Source of the DNA: Caulochytrium protostelioides
Taxonomy: Eukaryota; Chytridiomycota; Caulochytriomycetes; Caulochytriales; Caulochytriaceae
Direction of reading: 5' to 3'
Assembly: GCA_003615045.1 (NCBI GenBank)
Contig: ML014363.1
Span: 1 to 21,663, forward strand
DNA length: 21,663 nt
Both the position numbers and the translations under genes were made by a program. The notes under the pieces are model-generated. The model made no database searches. It was given only the letters and a program-made list of their open reading frames with translations, and was not told the DNA's origin. Positions within the stretch are counted from its first letter, which is position 1. The number at the start of each line of letters is the position of its first letter. Shown one piece after another: positions 9,872 to 19,260 of this stretch.

Positions 9872-11088
9872 GGTGGCGATGCGGACGAGGAGGACGAGGA
9901 AGGACGAGGGGGGCGAGGGCGAGGACGTCGGCGAGAGCGCGTCGGTAAGCGGCGATACAGGAGAGTCGGGTCCTTGGGAGGAGACCAAGCGACATCGGGC
10001 ACGTCCGACGCGCTTCCCACGTTGATAACGGGTTGCCTCGACAAGGGGTTCCTTTTTCTTTGGGGGGGACTCGCGGTCGTGGTCGGCCGCGATGGCGCCG
10101 CGTTCCATACCGCGATGGCCATGCGGGCCATGTCCCGCCCGCCCGCCTATCGCCGATACCGCGTTGCGGTCGGGGGCTACGCCCGACGGCGTGGTTTGGC
10201 AGAGGCGTGCCGCAGCTCCGGCCCATCGCCATCGCATCGCTAGACAATGCCGGGGCCGCTTCGCCGCTTAGCTCAGCGCTGCAGCGCTGCAGCGCTGCCC
10301 ATGCCGGAGCACTGCGCGGGACATGGGCTCCATGGGTGAGACGGGCCCGCGACGAATCGGCACGCGCATGCCATCGACGGCGGCCGCGGCCGCGACGCGG
10401 GTCGCATGCGGGCGCATGCCGACGCGGCGTCGCTGCGGCTGCCGCCGCCGAACGCCGCGATGGGCCTCTGCCGCGTCCTTTCCTTCTTGTTGTGGATGGG
10501 CGTCGGCGTCGGCAGGTGCCGCGGCGGGCGCCGGCGATACCCGCGCGCGGCCGCGGGACCACGCGGGGGCGCTCACGACGACGGCACCGCAGTGTCCCTC
10601 GCGGCCGCGCAAGCGGACTGAAGCGGCGCGGGCTGTCGCTTCGAGCGACGCGCGCCTGGCCACTGACGTCGCGATGCATTGCGACGCATGCGCGGCCGCC
10701 ACGTGGTGAGACGCCGCGATCGGCAGCCGCCATGATCACGGCGGCGTGAGCCGAAGCGTCGAGCGCGGCCGATACCTCCGATCGGCTCGCTAGGACGCAC
10801 TCCACCGCTGCTCCGCTCGCCACTCCCGCATCGATAGCGAGGGTGTTGCTGCATTCGACGTTGCCCGTCGCGCCGTTTCCGGTGGGCTCGTTGCCTCATC
10901 CTCGCCACCCCGCTCGGTGGAGCGCCACCATCCGGGCGATCGGCCAATCAGTTCTTGCTCCCCGCGACGAGCTGTCGCCGGCCACGATTCTCGCTCGTTC
11001 GCTCGCCTGTTCCCTGTCGCGAAGCTGCCACGAGCTGGCGCGTTGAGCCGACGTTGATCCGACGAAAAATAAAAATAAAGAGGTCGCG
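9872..11088. promoter_or_regulatory. Divergent promoter region between adenylate kinase and derlin
   Basis: 1.2 kb with no supported gene. Frames on both strands are open over long stretches, but with Arg/Ala/Pro-rich composition and no recognisable domain. Notable contents are a triple palindromic octamer at 10274-10297, several GCATGC-containing stretches around 10366-10430, and an A-rich segment (AAAAATAAAAATAAAG) at 11064-11080 immediately before the derlin ATG. No classical TATA box is placed for either gene. Confidence 0.5.
10274..10297. repeat. Three tandem copies of the palindrome CAGCGCTG
   Basis: Three perfect head-to-tail copies of an 8-bp self-complementary unit (24 bp in all) in the middle of the divergent promoter region. 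It could bind a dimeric regulator or form a hairpin; both are inference. Confidence 0.9.
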
Positions 11089-11973
11089 ATGCCGGTCCCC
11101 CTCGAGTCGTGGTACACGGACTTGCCGCCCGTGACCCGCACCTACATCACGCTGATCTTTGCCACCACGCTCGCGTGCCAGCTCGACCTGCTCTCGCCGC
11201 TGCAGCTGTACTTCAACTGGAGCCTCATTGTGAACAATGGCGAAACATGGCGCCTGCTCTCGTCGTTTCTCTACTTTGGCCCGCTGAGCATCGACTTCCT
11301 CTTCCACATGTTCTTTCTCGGGCGGTATAGCCGCATGCTCGAGGAGGGCTCGTTCCAGGGCCGCGGCGCCGACTACTTGTGGATGGTCGTCGGCATCGGC
11401 ATGTGCGGCATGGTCCTGCTGTCCCCGCTCCTTAACGCGCGCACCACCTCGCTGCCGTTTCTCTCATCGCCGCTGACCTTCATGCTCGTCTACGTCTGGT
11501 CCCGCCGCAACCCCTACATCCAGCTGAACTTCCTCGGGCTGTTCAACTTCTCAGCGCCCTACCTGCCCTGGGTCCTGCTCGGCTTCACGGTGCTGCTCAA
11601 CAACCAGTTCCCGGCCGGCGATCTGCTGGGGATGGGCGTCGGCCACCTCTACTACTTCTGCGAGGACGTCTACCCGACCCTGCCCGGGCCCGGGTTCGGC
11701 GGCCGGCGGCCGCTCGCTACCCCACGCCTCGTGACGTGGGCGTGGAAGCGCATCACGGGCGAGGAGGACGACGAGGACGAGACGGCGGAGCTCGTGCCCG
11801 ACGACGACGCGGCGGCCACCCAGGCGCCGGGGACGCCGGGCCCTGCGGCCACTGCGGCGGCCCCAGCGGCGGCTCGTGATGCTGGCGGGGCTGGCGGGGC
11901 TGATGATGATGCGGGCATAGGCCCGCGGGAGACGGAGGGCCGTCGCCATGGCGTCCATGCCCCCGACCCCTAG
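11089..11973 (+). CDS. Derlin (ER-associated degradation rhomboid pseudoprotease)
   Basis: Derlins sit in the ER membrane and help retrotranslocate misfolded proteins with the Hrd1 ligase and Cdc48/p97. The 294-aa intronless frame starts MPVPLESWYTDLPPVTRTYI, the typical derlin N-terminus. It shows the hallmark WR motif (NGETWRLLSSFLYFGP, W54-R55), the FLFHMFFLGRYSRMLEE segment, several membrane segments to about residue 190, and the rhomboid-type G181-x-x-x-G185 (LLGMGVGHLYYF). The rhomboid Ser/His catalytic pair is absent, as expected for derlins. After about residue 215 comes an acidic and then Ala/Gly/Pro-rich tail ending in TAG at 11971-11973. I see no clear p97-binding SHP box (GFxWGxGxRLG type) in this tail. 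It converges with the ATPase gene, 336 bp from its stop. Confidence 0.95.
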   Translation: MPVPLESWYTDLPPVTRTYITLIFATTLACQLDLLSPLQLYFNWSLIVNNGETWRLLSSFLYFGPLSIDFLFHMFFLGRYSRMLEEGSFQGRGADYLWMVVGIGMCGMVLLSPLLNARTTSLPFLSSPLTFMLVYVWSRRNPYIQLNFLGLFNFSAPYLPWVLLGFTVLLNNQFPAGDLLGMGVGHLYYFCEDVYPTLPGPGFGGRRPLATPRLVTWAWKRITGEEDDEDETAELVPDDDAAATQAPGTPGPAATAAAPAAARDAGGAGGADDDAGIGPRETEGRRHGVHAPDP

Positions 11974-12309
11974 TCGCTGCATCGACACGCTCGCCCCACG
12001 CACGTGGCGCCGTCTCGCGCCGTCGCCATGCCCTCGCATGGTTCTTTCCGGATGCTTCTCCGTGGCGATGTCTCCTCCTCGTGGTCGTTGTCTGGTTGCT
12101 GCCACCTCGCCAGTGATCGACGGCCGCTCTGAGCTTACCGCGGACGGGGGAGTTGCCAGAAACCAAAATGAAATCTTGATGATGATGGGACGATTGAGTA
12201 TGGGGAGAACCGAAGAGAAGAAAGGCGCGCGGGGCCATACCGCAGACACACACACACACACACACGAACACACGAACACGCACTCGCACTCGCCCGGTGG
12301 GGATGGAGA
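11974..12309. other. Convergent intergenic region with (AC)n microsatellite
   Basis: 336 bp between two converging stop codons, presumably containing both 3' UTRs. An (AC)10 run lies at 12246-12265. No canonical AATAAA signal was seen on either strand. Confidence 0.6.
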
Positions 12310-15300
12310 TTAAGCACGCTTGCTGTTGTTGCTCCAGGCGGTGGGGTACATCATGAGGCCCGTGATCTCGCGGTAGAAGGCGGTCGGGAAGAGACAGCGC
12401 TTCACATAGACGCGCAGCGTGCCGTACAGCAGAATGATCATGCCCGACAGTAGGGCCGGCAGCCAGGTGATGGGGCTCAGACGGAAGCGCGTGCCGAAGG
12501 CCGTGTTGAACGGTGGAATGTAGACGACGGCAAAGCACACCGAGGCGCCGAGCAGCATGCCCACGAAGTTGCGCTTGTTGGCGATCATGAAGCGGCCGAA
12601 GGGGTACCCGAGACGGGCCTTCACGAGCATCAGGTTGAAGCACTGCTGGAACATGATCGCAAGGTAGTATGCGGACTGGCCATACACCAGTGCGTCGGCC
12701 TGCTCGCGCTGATCGAGCATGCGGCCATTGCCCAGCCGGATGGGTTCGGCGTTCTTGGCGCCCCACTTGGCGCCATACTTGACCGCATCTGCTGGCGTGA
12801 TGCTGTACGCCCACCACAGCGAGAAGAAGTACGAGGTCAGGCACCCGATCGTCATGAGCGTGCCGATCTCGAGGTATGAGTACGAAAGGAGGTTGCGGTC
12901 CACGAGGGTCTCGTCGTCGGTCGGCTCGAAGGTGCGTGCCCAGGCCTGCGACGAGAAGCACGCGCGGATGCGGCGGCCGGCGCGGACGAGGGCGTTCGGT
13001 GGGTGGTGGACGCCCTGCGCGTCCGTGTCGCGACGCAGCGCCTCCTCGGCCTCGGCGTCATCGCGTGCCTTGCGGGCCCGCGAGTCGGGCGTCACAGGTT
13101 TGCGCGGCGGCAGCTTCATCAGGCCCGTCTGCGACTCGGCGGGGTCCCATGCATACGAAAGCGCCATGCACAGCTCGAAGCCGAGATCGACCACCAGGAT
13201 CTGGACGGCGCTCAGCGGCAGCGGCAGGGGGAGGGCGATATAGAGCAGGTTGGCCCACACCTCCGGCATGGTGTGGGAGACGGTGTACTGGACGGATTTC
13301 TTGAGATTCTGGAAGATGAGGCGGCCTTCCTCGATCCCGACCACGGTCGAGGCGAAGTTGTCGTCCAGGAGCACCATCGCGGCGGCTTCCTTGGAGACGT
13401 CGGAGCCGGAGACGTTCATTGCAATCCCGAGATCGGCCTTCTTGAGCGCCGGCGAGTCGTTCACGCCGTCGCCCGTGACGCCGACGAGGTGGCCGGCGGC
13501 CTGGGCGCGCTTCACGATCTCGAGCTTGTGCGTCGGCGACGTGCGCGCAAAGATGATCTCGTCCTTGAGGAAGATGGTGTTCCAGTCGGCGTCCGTCAAT
13601 CCGTCGATGACCTCGCCGTGGATGACGATGGCATGGACCTCGTGCTCGGGGATCTCGTGCATCGCGCGGCCTGTCTTGGCCGCCATCATCTCCTTCGTGT
13701 CGTTGACCATCAGGTTGATCTTGCGGCCGATCGCCTCGGCCGTCAGCGGGTGGTCGCCCGTCACCATCATGACCTTCACGCCGGCTTCGCGGCAGTGTCC
13801 GATGGCTTCGCGGACGCCGTGCTTCGGCGGGTCCTCGAGCGACACCAGCCCGTAGAACGTCAGCTGGTCCGTCGGGTAGTTCACCGGGTCTTTCGTGAAG
13901 GCATAGTCCGCCGGGTACTGCTGGCCGTCGAGCTTGAGCGCCGCAAACGCCAGCACGCGGTGGCCCTTGCCCGCCATGAATGCATACGTCTTTTCGTACG
14001 CCGCGCGGTCCTCGTCGGTCATGGGCTTGGCGTGCGTACCGTCAAAGATGGTCGTGCACAGGCGCAGGATGCGCTCGGGCGCGCCCTTGATGTACAGCAT
14101 GAGTTCGCCGTTCGCATGCGGCTTGCGGTGGATCGTCATGGCCCATTTGTTGGTCGAGTTGAATGGGATCTCAAACACCTTCGGAAACCGCGTGTACACG
14201 TCGTCGATTCCCTCCACGTGCGTCGCGGCGCATCGGAGCAGCCCCGACTCGGTGGCGTCGCCGAGAATGATGCGCTGCGCGATGGGGGCCGTGGTTGATT
14301 CAAAGCGGGCTTTGGCACAGAGACAGCTGATGTGCTGGATTTCGTTCAGACTCTCGACCTGCATGTCCATCGCCTTCGCGTGCTTCGATTCGTCGCTGCC
14401 CGCGACCAGGTTCTGGGCATAATAGAGCTCGAACGCTGTCCAGATGTAGGTGACCGTCATCTGGTTGCGCGTGAGCGTGCCCGTCTTGTCCGTCGCGAGT
14501 AGCGTGATCGCGCCCAGCGTCTCGACGCCTTGCAGGTCTTTCACGAGGACTTGGCGCGTCGCCATGCGCTTGGCCGCAATCGTGAGCAGCATCGTGACCG
14601 TCGCTGGCAGCCCTTCGGGCACAAACGAGACAAACGTGCCAATGGCAAAGTTGAGCGCGACCGAGAACGTCGCGGCCCCGTTGCCCGGATCCGAGGCGCG
14701 CACCGTCATGGCGACGATAAAGAAGACGACCGCGACGGTGGCGGCGACGCCGGCAATGGTCTTGACAAACGTGTTGATTTCGTCCGAGAGCGGCGAGGGG
14801 CGGCGCTCCTCGTTCGCTGTCAGCGACGCGATCTGTCCAATGACCGTGTGGTCGCCGGTGCGGATGACCACACCATACGCGTCGCCGTTCACACAGAGCG
14901 TGCTGTTGAACGCAAGGTTGGTGGCTTCGAGTGGGTTCGTGTGGACGTTCTTGCGCATGCGCTCCTGCGGCTCGGTCTCGCCGGTGAGCGACGAGTTGTC
15001 GACCTTAAAGTCGGTGGCCTGGAAGATCCACAGATCTGCGGGGATCTTGTCGCCCATGCGCACATAGACGACATCGCCCTTGACGAGGTCCACGGCGTTG
15101 ATCTGGCCGAGCTGCCCGTCGCGGATCGCATAGCATCGCGAGGGGATCATGTGGAGGAACGATTCGAGAATCGACTGCGACTTTTGCTGCTGGTAAAAGT
15201 CGATGAAGGCGTTCATCAGCGCCACCACCAGCAGAATCGCGCCGATGTAGACGTTGGGGAAGTTGTTCTCGGTGTCGATCGAATACGTAACATACGACGC

Positions 15301-15723
15301 GACACCCGAGATGATGAGCATCAGGTTGAAGAGGCCGAACAGAATATCCAAGAACTTCAGGAAGGGGTGGCGCTTCTTGGGGGGGCTCAGCTGGTTCGGA
15401 CCCTCGTTGGCGAGTCGCTCGAGCGCCTGGGCTGTGCCCAGCCCCGCGCTTTCCAGCGGCTTCTCTTCGTTGAAGACGACATTGTGCGCTTGCATCACTT
15501 CTCTTGGCGTCATCAGATGCTCTTTCATGTTGAGCTGGCTCGTCTCGTTGGCCGCCGGCTGGGGGGCGATCCCCTTGGCCACGGCGGTCGTCGGCGCGCT
15601 TGCCGCGACCGGTCGGGGTTTGGGCTCGGCGAACGTGACCGCGCCGCCGATGGGGTTCCGATTCGACATGATCGAATCATGGGCCGCCGGGTCCTCTCCG
15701 ATCGTGTTCGACGGGTCGGCCAT
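12310..15723 (-). CDS. Type IIC (Na+/K+-ATPase-like) P-type cation pump
   Basis: A 1137-aa intronless P-type ATPase, presumably at the plasma membrane or an endomembrane, exporting or exchanging monovalent cations at the cost of ATP. The ATG at 15723 has a CACCATGG context; an upstream open stretch has no ATG. Order of features: N-terminal cytosolic tail, M1-M2 (about 120-185), actuator with SSLTGETEP, M4 with VPEGLPATV (E370), the phosphorylation motif DKTGTLT (D412), nucleotide-binding KGAPERIL, MVTGDHP, hinge TGDGVNDSP (T750-), then M5-M10. Na+/K+-ATPase-like context is seen in LKKSVQYTVSHTMPE and ILVVDLGFELCMALSYAWDP. A charged insert of about 60 residues separates M6 and M7. Compared with animal Na+/K+ pumps several cation-site residues differ (see findings), so the transported ions are uncertain. 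No beta subunit gene is in the window. Confidence 0.95.
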   Translation of the reverse strand: MADPSNTIGEDPAAHDSIMSNRNPIGGAVTFAEPKPRPVAASAPTTAVAKGIAPQPAANETSQLNMKEHLMTPREVMQAHNVVFNEEKPLESAGLGTAQALERLANEGPNQLSPPKKRHPFLKFLDILFGLFNLMLIISGVASYVTYSIDTENNFPNVYIGAILLVVALMNAFIDFYQQQKSQSILESFLHMIPSRCYAIRDGQLGQINAVDLVKGDVVYVRMGDKIPADLWIFQATDFKVDNSSLTGETEPQERMRKNVHTNPLEATNLAFNSTLCVNGDAYGVVIRTGDHTVIGQIASLTANEERRPSPLSDEINTFVKTIAGVAATVAVVFFIVAMTVRASDPGNGAATFSVALNFAIGTFVSFVPEGLPATVTMLLTIAAKRMATRQVLVKDLQGVETLGAITLLATDKTGTLTRNQMTVTYIWTAFELYYAQNLVAGSDESKHAKAMDMQVESLNEIQHISCLCAKARFESTTAPIAQRIILGDATESGLLRCAATHVEGIDDVYTRFPKVFEIPFNSTNKWAMTIHRKPHANGELMLYIKGAPERILRLCTTIFDGTHAKPMTDEDRAAYEKTYAFMAGKGHRVLAFAALKLDGQQYPADYAFTKDPVNYPTDQLTFYGLVSLEDPPKHGVREAIGHCREAGVKVMMVTGDHPLTAEAIGRKINLMVNDTKEMMAAKTGRAMHEIPEHEVHAIVIHGEVIDGLTDADWNTIFLKDEIIFARTSPTHKLEIVKRAQAAGHLVGVTGDGVNDSPALKKADLGIAMNVSGSDVSKEAAAMVLLDDNFASTVVGIEEGRLIFQNLKKSVQYTVSHTMPEVWANLLYIALPLPLPLSAVQILVVDLGFELCMALSYAWDPAESQTGLMKLPPRKPVTPDSRARKARDDAEAEEALRRDTDAQGVHHPPNALVRAGRRIRACFSSQAWARTFEPTDDETLVDRNLLSYSYLEIGTLMTIGCLTSYFFSLWWAYSITPADAVKYGAKWGAKNAEPIRLGNGRMLDQREQADALVYGQSAYYLAIMFQQCFNLMLVKARLGYPFGRFMIANKRNFVGMLLGASVCFAVVYIPPFNTAFGTRFRLSPITWLPALLSGMIILLYGTLRVYVKRCLFPTAFYREITGLMMYPTAWSNNSKRA

Positions 15724-16690
15724 GGTGACGGCGACAGCAACGGTGGAGCGGTTCAAGAAAAAGACGTTGACTGATGGGACTGTTCAACGATCAACCAATC
15801 GTCGGTGATGGGGCAGAAATGGTACGAATCATACGAAAAAGTAAAAACGAAAAAAAAGGGTCTCGTTGAGAGCGCCACGGGGGGGAGGGATCGGCGGACA
15901 GGGAAAGCGACTGAGAGACAAACCAGCAACGGGGTCACATCATAAAGAATCAAACAAATATCGAACAAAATCGTGCACTCTGCGATATCAAATTCCCATG
16001 CGGAAGACCATGTGAGAGACATAGAGAATGGAAAAGGTGCGATGTGAGTCTCCGACCTGATCGATGATCTGCGTCATTCAGTTTCTTGTGCTGTCGGCCT
16101 TGGTAAGTGCCCTCATGTGCGATGGGCAACATGGTGTGGCGCCAGCATGCGATCGGGTGTGCCGCGGCTGTCGCCCGTGTCCACGCTTAGGCGAACCGTC
16201 AAGACAGAGCAGCGACGTGAGCACCGCTCACGCTACTTTGTGAGCCCCTTTTCACGCGAGCAACGAACGATCAGGATTTTCACTCGTCCACACGTCGCCC
16301 GCGAAGGCATCCCCGATCAGAAAAAAAAAAGAAGAGAACGGCGCCTTCGCTCCCCCCATCGCCTCCTTCTGAAGCGATGGGCATGCTCGCTCGCATAACA
16401 AGGGGACCGCGGGCCCCCTGTTTTGTAGGTCCGTGGGGACGACATGCGGGGGCCGATGCCGGCGCGGGGTGAGGTCGTTGTGACTTACTCTAAAACCACG
16501 GGCCAAGTAAGGCGCGTCAGGATCAAGGTACAGAAAGAGAGGACAGGGAAGGATGGCGATGTGTGAATCATACAAGGGAGGAGATGGAGCGGAGAAAGCG
16601 GAGAAGGGGGGAGGAGAGGCGGAAGGAAGGAAGGGGAAGAGGAGGTAGTGAAGGGTGATGGGTCCCAGAGGGGGTGAGCGCGATGCCTAA
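15724..16690. promoter_or_regulatory. ATPase upstream region with possible 5'-UTR exon and intron
   Basis: Noticeably AT-richer than its surroundings at about 15760-16090. On the minus strand a pyrimidine-rich tract (16649-16576) is followed by the sequence TTTTAGA|GTAAGTC, a good donor at about 16490. This would fit a transcript starting near 16650 with a non-coding first exon spliced to an acceptor near 15760-15790, just upstream of the ATPase ATG. The acceptor is not resolved, and nothing else supports transcription. Confidence 0.3.
16576..16649 (+). repeat. Polypurine tract
   Basis: About 74 bp almost entirely of A and G on the plus strand (pyrimidines on the minus strand). It resembles in composition the pyrimidine leader ahead of the GPI-protein gene, read on the opposite strand. 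Confidence 0.75.
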
Positions 16691-18366
16691 AAGCGCGGCA
16701 GGTGGCTTTGACCCAACACTAACACCAAACCAAAATCAACATGGGGATTCCTTTGCGCGGGCTGTGGCCGCCTGCATGCCGCACTGCCCATGCGACCGAC
16801 CAGCGGGGGGTTGCAAACATCTGTCGGGCATTTATACGTGGTGACGACGCGCCCGGCTCGGCCGCTGCCGACTGATGGGCATGCGATCGGGTTGGGACGC
16901 GTCGGCCCGAAATGTGCCCCCCGAGACGCCGATGGCGGTGACCTAGGGCACCTGCAACATTCTTCATTCGCGAGATGTCCGATGGGGACCACGAGCCCGG
17001 AAGCGGCGCGCAGACCGGCCATGGCTTTTCATGGCTTCGCCGCCCGAAGCGTCAAGGCCGCCGAGCCGAGCCGAGGCCGCCGCCGCCGCGGGGAGACGAT
17101 TTTCGAGACGCAAATGGGCATGGCGGGAAGCCGCCGCGGAAGACCGGTTTTCCCAGCGGTCTTCGCGGCGGGGGCGATTTCCGATTCGCACGGGCGCGGG
17201 GTCGTGTCCGGCCTTAATTGCGGGAAGCGAGGCGCGCGCGGCGTCCCTTCGCGGCCTTCGGTCGCTGCCGTCGCCGCCGCGGCGACGGCGACGGCGTTCT
17301 CGCGAGCCACGCTCTCGCTGGCTCGTGCGCGTCCCTGCTGCAGCTCCGCGCCACCACGCCGCGGAGGGGGCCGCCGCCGCCGCCGCCGCCGCCGTTCGTT
17401 CAAGCATCGGCGGCGCGTGCCTGCGCCCAAGATAGAAATCGACCCTCCGAATTTGCCCCCCGCCGGCCATCGCCGCCGATGGGCGCAGATCCTCTGCCGC
17501 GGCCGCCCACACGGCCCACGGGAAGAGGTCGCGGCGAGCGCTGCCCGACAGTGGCCTGCAGTGGGTGAAAACGCCTGGCGCGCCCTAAAATGCGAGACGG
17601 AAGGCTCACACGGGGTCGCGGCCACGGCCGCGTTGTGCACCGCCTCCTCCCGACGGGCCCCCCCGTGCCCGTGCCCTTCAGCGATGTGCCTCGCCGCGGT
17701 CGGCACGATGAGTGCCAGCGCACTGGCTAGGCAGCCGGACCAGCAAGCCAGCAAGCCGGCTAGCTCGCGAGTCTGACGCTCGAAGGCAGGCGAGCCCAAC
17801 TGCCTTTCGCCGGCTCGTGCGGTTCCCCGGGGCCTCGGCATTCGCTCACGGGCCTCCCTACTGCAGGCGGCGACCGCGGCGGCGTGGACGAGCAAGCGAG
17901 CGAACTAATTGATAGACCGTTGTCGCTGTCGCCGTTGTCGCTGTCACCGTCGTCATCACCCTCGTCGTCGTCGTCGTGCCACGGTCGCTCATACGGGGTC
18001 GGCACCGCCTCATCCGAAACAGGTGACGAAGGAGGGCGCACAGCGCCCTCCGCGATGCTCGCCGCAGTGTGCGTGTGTTTGCAGGGAGCCATGATGCGCC
18101 GAGGGAGGTCCGCAAGTCGGAATTTGGTGGCGGAACCATCCGACGGGCGCTTCCACACTGGCAAACCGGAACCGGGAAGCTCGTCTCGCTTCTGCCCATC
18201 ACCAAGCATCGTCATGCGTGAAGGCCATAGCGGGTTGGACATGGAAGTCATGACATGACGGGACCCCCTCCCTCCTGACAAGGATGTCCGCCATCGCCGC
18301 CCAGCGGAGACAGGAATGGGAACAAAAGACGCGGATGAGATGTTTTGATATTTCTGTTTAACGCGG
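16691..18366. other. 1.7 kb with no supported gene
   Basis: Very GC-rich. Long frames are open on both strands at once (for example 16790-17776 plus, 17029-17895 minus) with Arg/Ala/Pro-rich translations and no recognisable domain, as expected by chance at this GC content. A minus-strand frame from ATG 18251 to 17760 is listed separately. A GCC/GGC-type trinucleotide run lies at about 17367-17395. Confidence 0.45.
17760..18251 (-). CDS. Hypothetical 163-aa frame with acidic Asp-rich segment
   Basis: ATG at 18251 (MTSMSNPLWPSRMTMLGDGQ) to stop at 17760. Mixed composition in the first 90 residues, then an Asp/Gly/Asn/Ser repeat (DDDDEGDDDGDSDNGDSDNG), then Ser/Pro-rich. No signal peptide or domain was recognised. 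The plus strand is also open across 17884-18258 (from GTG) and looks about as plausible, so coding status is doubtful. Confidence 0.2.
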   Translation of the reverse strand: MTSMSNPLWPSRMTMLGDGQKRDELPGSGLPVWKRPSDGSATKFRLADLPRRIMAPCKHTHTAASIAEGAVRPPSSPVSDEAVPTPYERPWHDDDDEGDDDGDSDNGDSDNGLSISSLACSSTPPRSPPAVGRPVSECRGPGEPHEPAKGSWARLPSSVRLAS

Positions 18367-18938
18367 TCGTGTATATAGGCCGTTCCTTACCTCGCGCTGC
18401 ACACCATGCCCTCCGTGGTGCCCCCCAGGGGTCCCCCTCCGAGGCAGTAGGGCATTGTGGTTCCGTGTCGGATGAGCTTGCCGATCTCGGGCCGCAGCGG
18501 GTCTTGTCTGTTGCGGCACAGCACTATCGATCTGGCGGGTATGGCCAGGCAGCGTCGGATGTTCAACGCGGCATTGAGATCGCGGTTCGCAAACTTGCCG
18601 TGGGTAGCTTCATACCACGGCAGGCCTCGAACCATGCTCCCTTGGCGCCGGCGTTGACCGGGTTTCAGGACCACATGCGTCGAGGCATACACCCTGGTCT
18701 CGCAGACCGGGTTTGGCCGGCGTCGGCGCGGCCGGGGAAGCGCCTGCACGAGTCTTAGGGGCCGGGTTGACCCGCGTCAGCGCGGTCAAGCGAGCGCCTG
18801 GCTGGGCTTTCCGGACCCGGTTGACGGCCGTCGGTGCGGTCGGGTGGGCACTCGTCCGGGACGCGCGAGAGATCGATATCTTCTTCGGGCACCGGGTTTT
18901 CAATGTGATCAGGATCTCATCCGCCTCGGCATGCACCT
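18367..18938 (-). pseudogene. Fanzor relic, right copy, C-terminal half
   Basis: Reverse-complement homolog of left-copy bases 713-1169, ending at the same TATATACACGA boundary (18367). The RuvC-III motif is intact here as KFANRDLNAALNIRRC (Asp codon 18579-18581), with the Arg that reads His in the left copy, followed by ARSIVLCR and the stop. Upstream, KVHAEADEILITL parallels VHAESNQAL of the left copy but is in another frame: the interval up to the conserved GCGCTTCC is 193 nt here against 78 nt on the left, that is two extra 54-bp repeat units plus 7 bp. It is separated from its N-terminal half (21038-21663) by 2099 bp. It cannot encode a whole nuclease. Confidence 0.75.
18707..18866. repeat. 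54-bp minisatellite inside the Fanzor relic (3 diverged units)
   Basis: Units start at about 18707, 18762 and 18816, each opening with CCGGGTT- or CCGGTTGAC-like sequence followed by a GCGTCGGCGCGGT-like core. In one minus-strand frame they read as an 18-residue repeat (GASPAAPTPAKPGLRDQG, GARLTALTRVNPAPKTRA, and a third more diverged unit). The left Fanzor copy has one unit. Confidence 0.65.
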
Positions 18939-19170
18939 TGCCGTAATGGCGTCCAAGACACCATCGCCGCCCAAGGCCGGCCGTCCAGGACAGGGTGTGA
19001 GCGAGCAGCAAGGTGGCTAAACATTCGTCGCGATATCGGTCTTGAGATCGCATGAATACATGCCTCAGCGAAGCACACTTTTTTTGGCAAGCGAAGTCCT
19101 GCCTCGGTGAAGCTTGACTCGCCTGTCACCTATGTTTTTCAAAAATCGTATGCCTGGTATGCGCCGAGTC

Positions 19171-19260
19171 CATGCAAGGCAACGCAAGGCAACGCAAGTC
19201 AGTGCAAGTCAGTGCAAGTTAGCGCAAGTCAGTGCAAGTCAACCCCATGCAAGGCAAGTC
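19171..19260 (+). repeat. 10-bp tandem repeat, consensus ARYGCAAGTC
   Basis: Seven consecutive 10-bp units (19171-19240) with variants GCAAGGC, GCAAGTC and GCAAGTT, then a 5-6 bp interruption and one to two more partial units. The units stay in exact 10-bp register. Confidence 0.9.

Noticed and set aside
15724-15756. ATPase start at 15756
   Set aside because: The codon there is TTG; the ATG at 15723 has a CACCATGG context.
13003-15774. Long plus-strand open frames (13003-14298 and 14530-15774)
   Set aside because: Antisense shadows of the ATPase; compositions are Arg/His/Val-rich and match no family.
16790-17776. 328-codon plus-strand frame with an ATG
   Set aside because: Arg/Ala/Pro-rich throughout, overlaps an equally long minus-strand open frame, and no signal, membrane segment or domain is visible.
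18939-18949. TTGCCGTAATG shared with the Fanzor 5' region (about 104-114), as a possible insertion footprint
   Set aside because: Only 11 bp and no matching sequence at the other edge of the 2.1 kb; likely coincidence.
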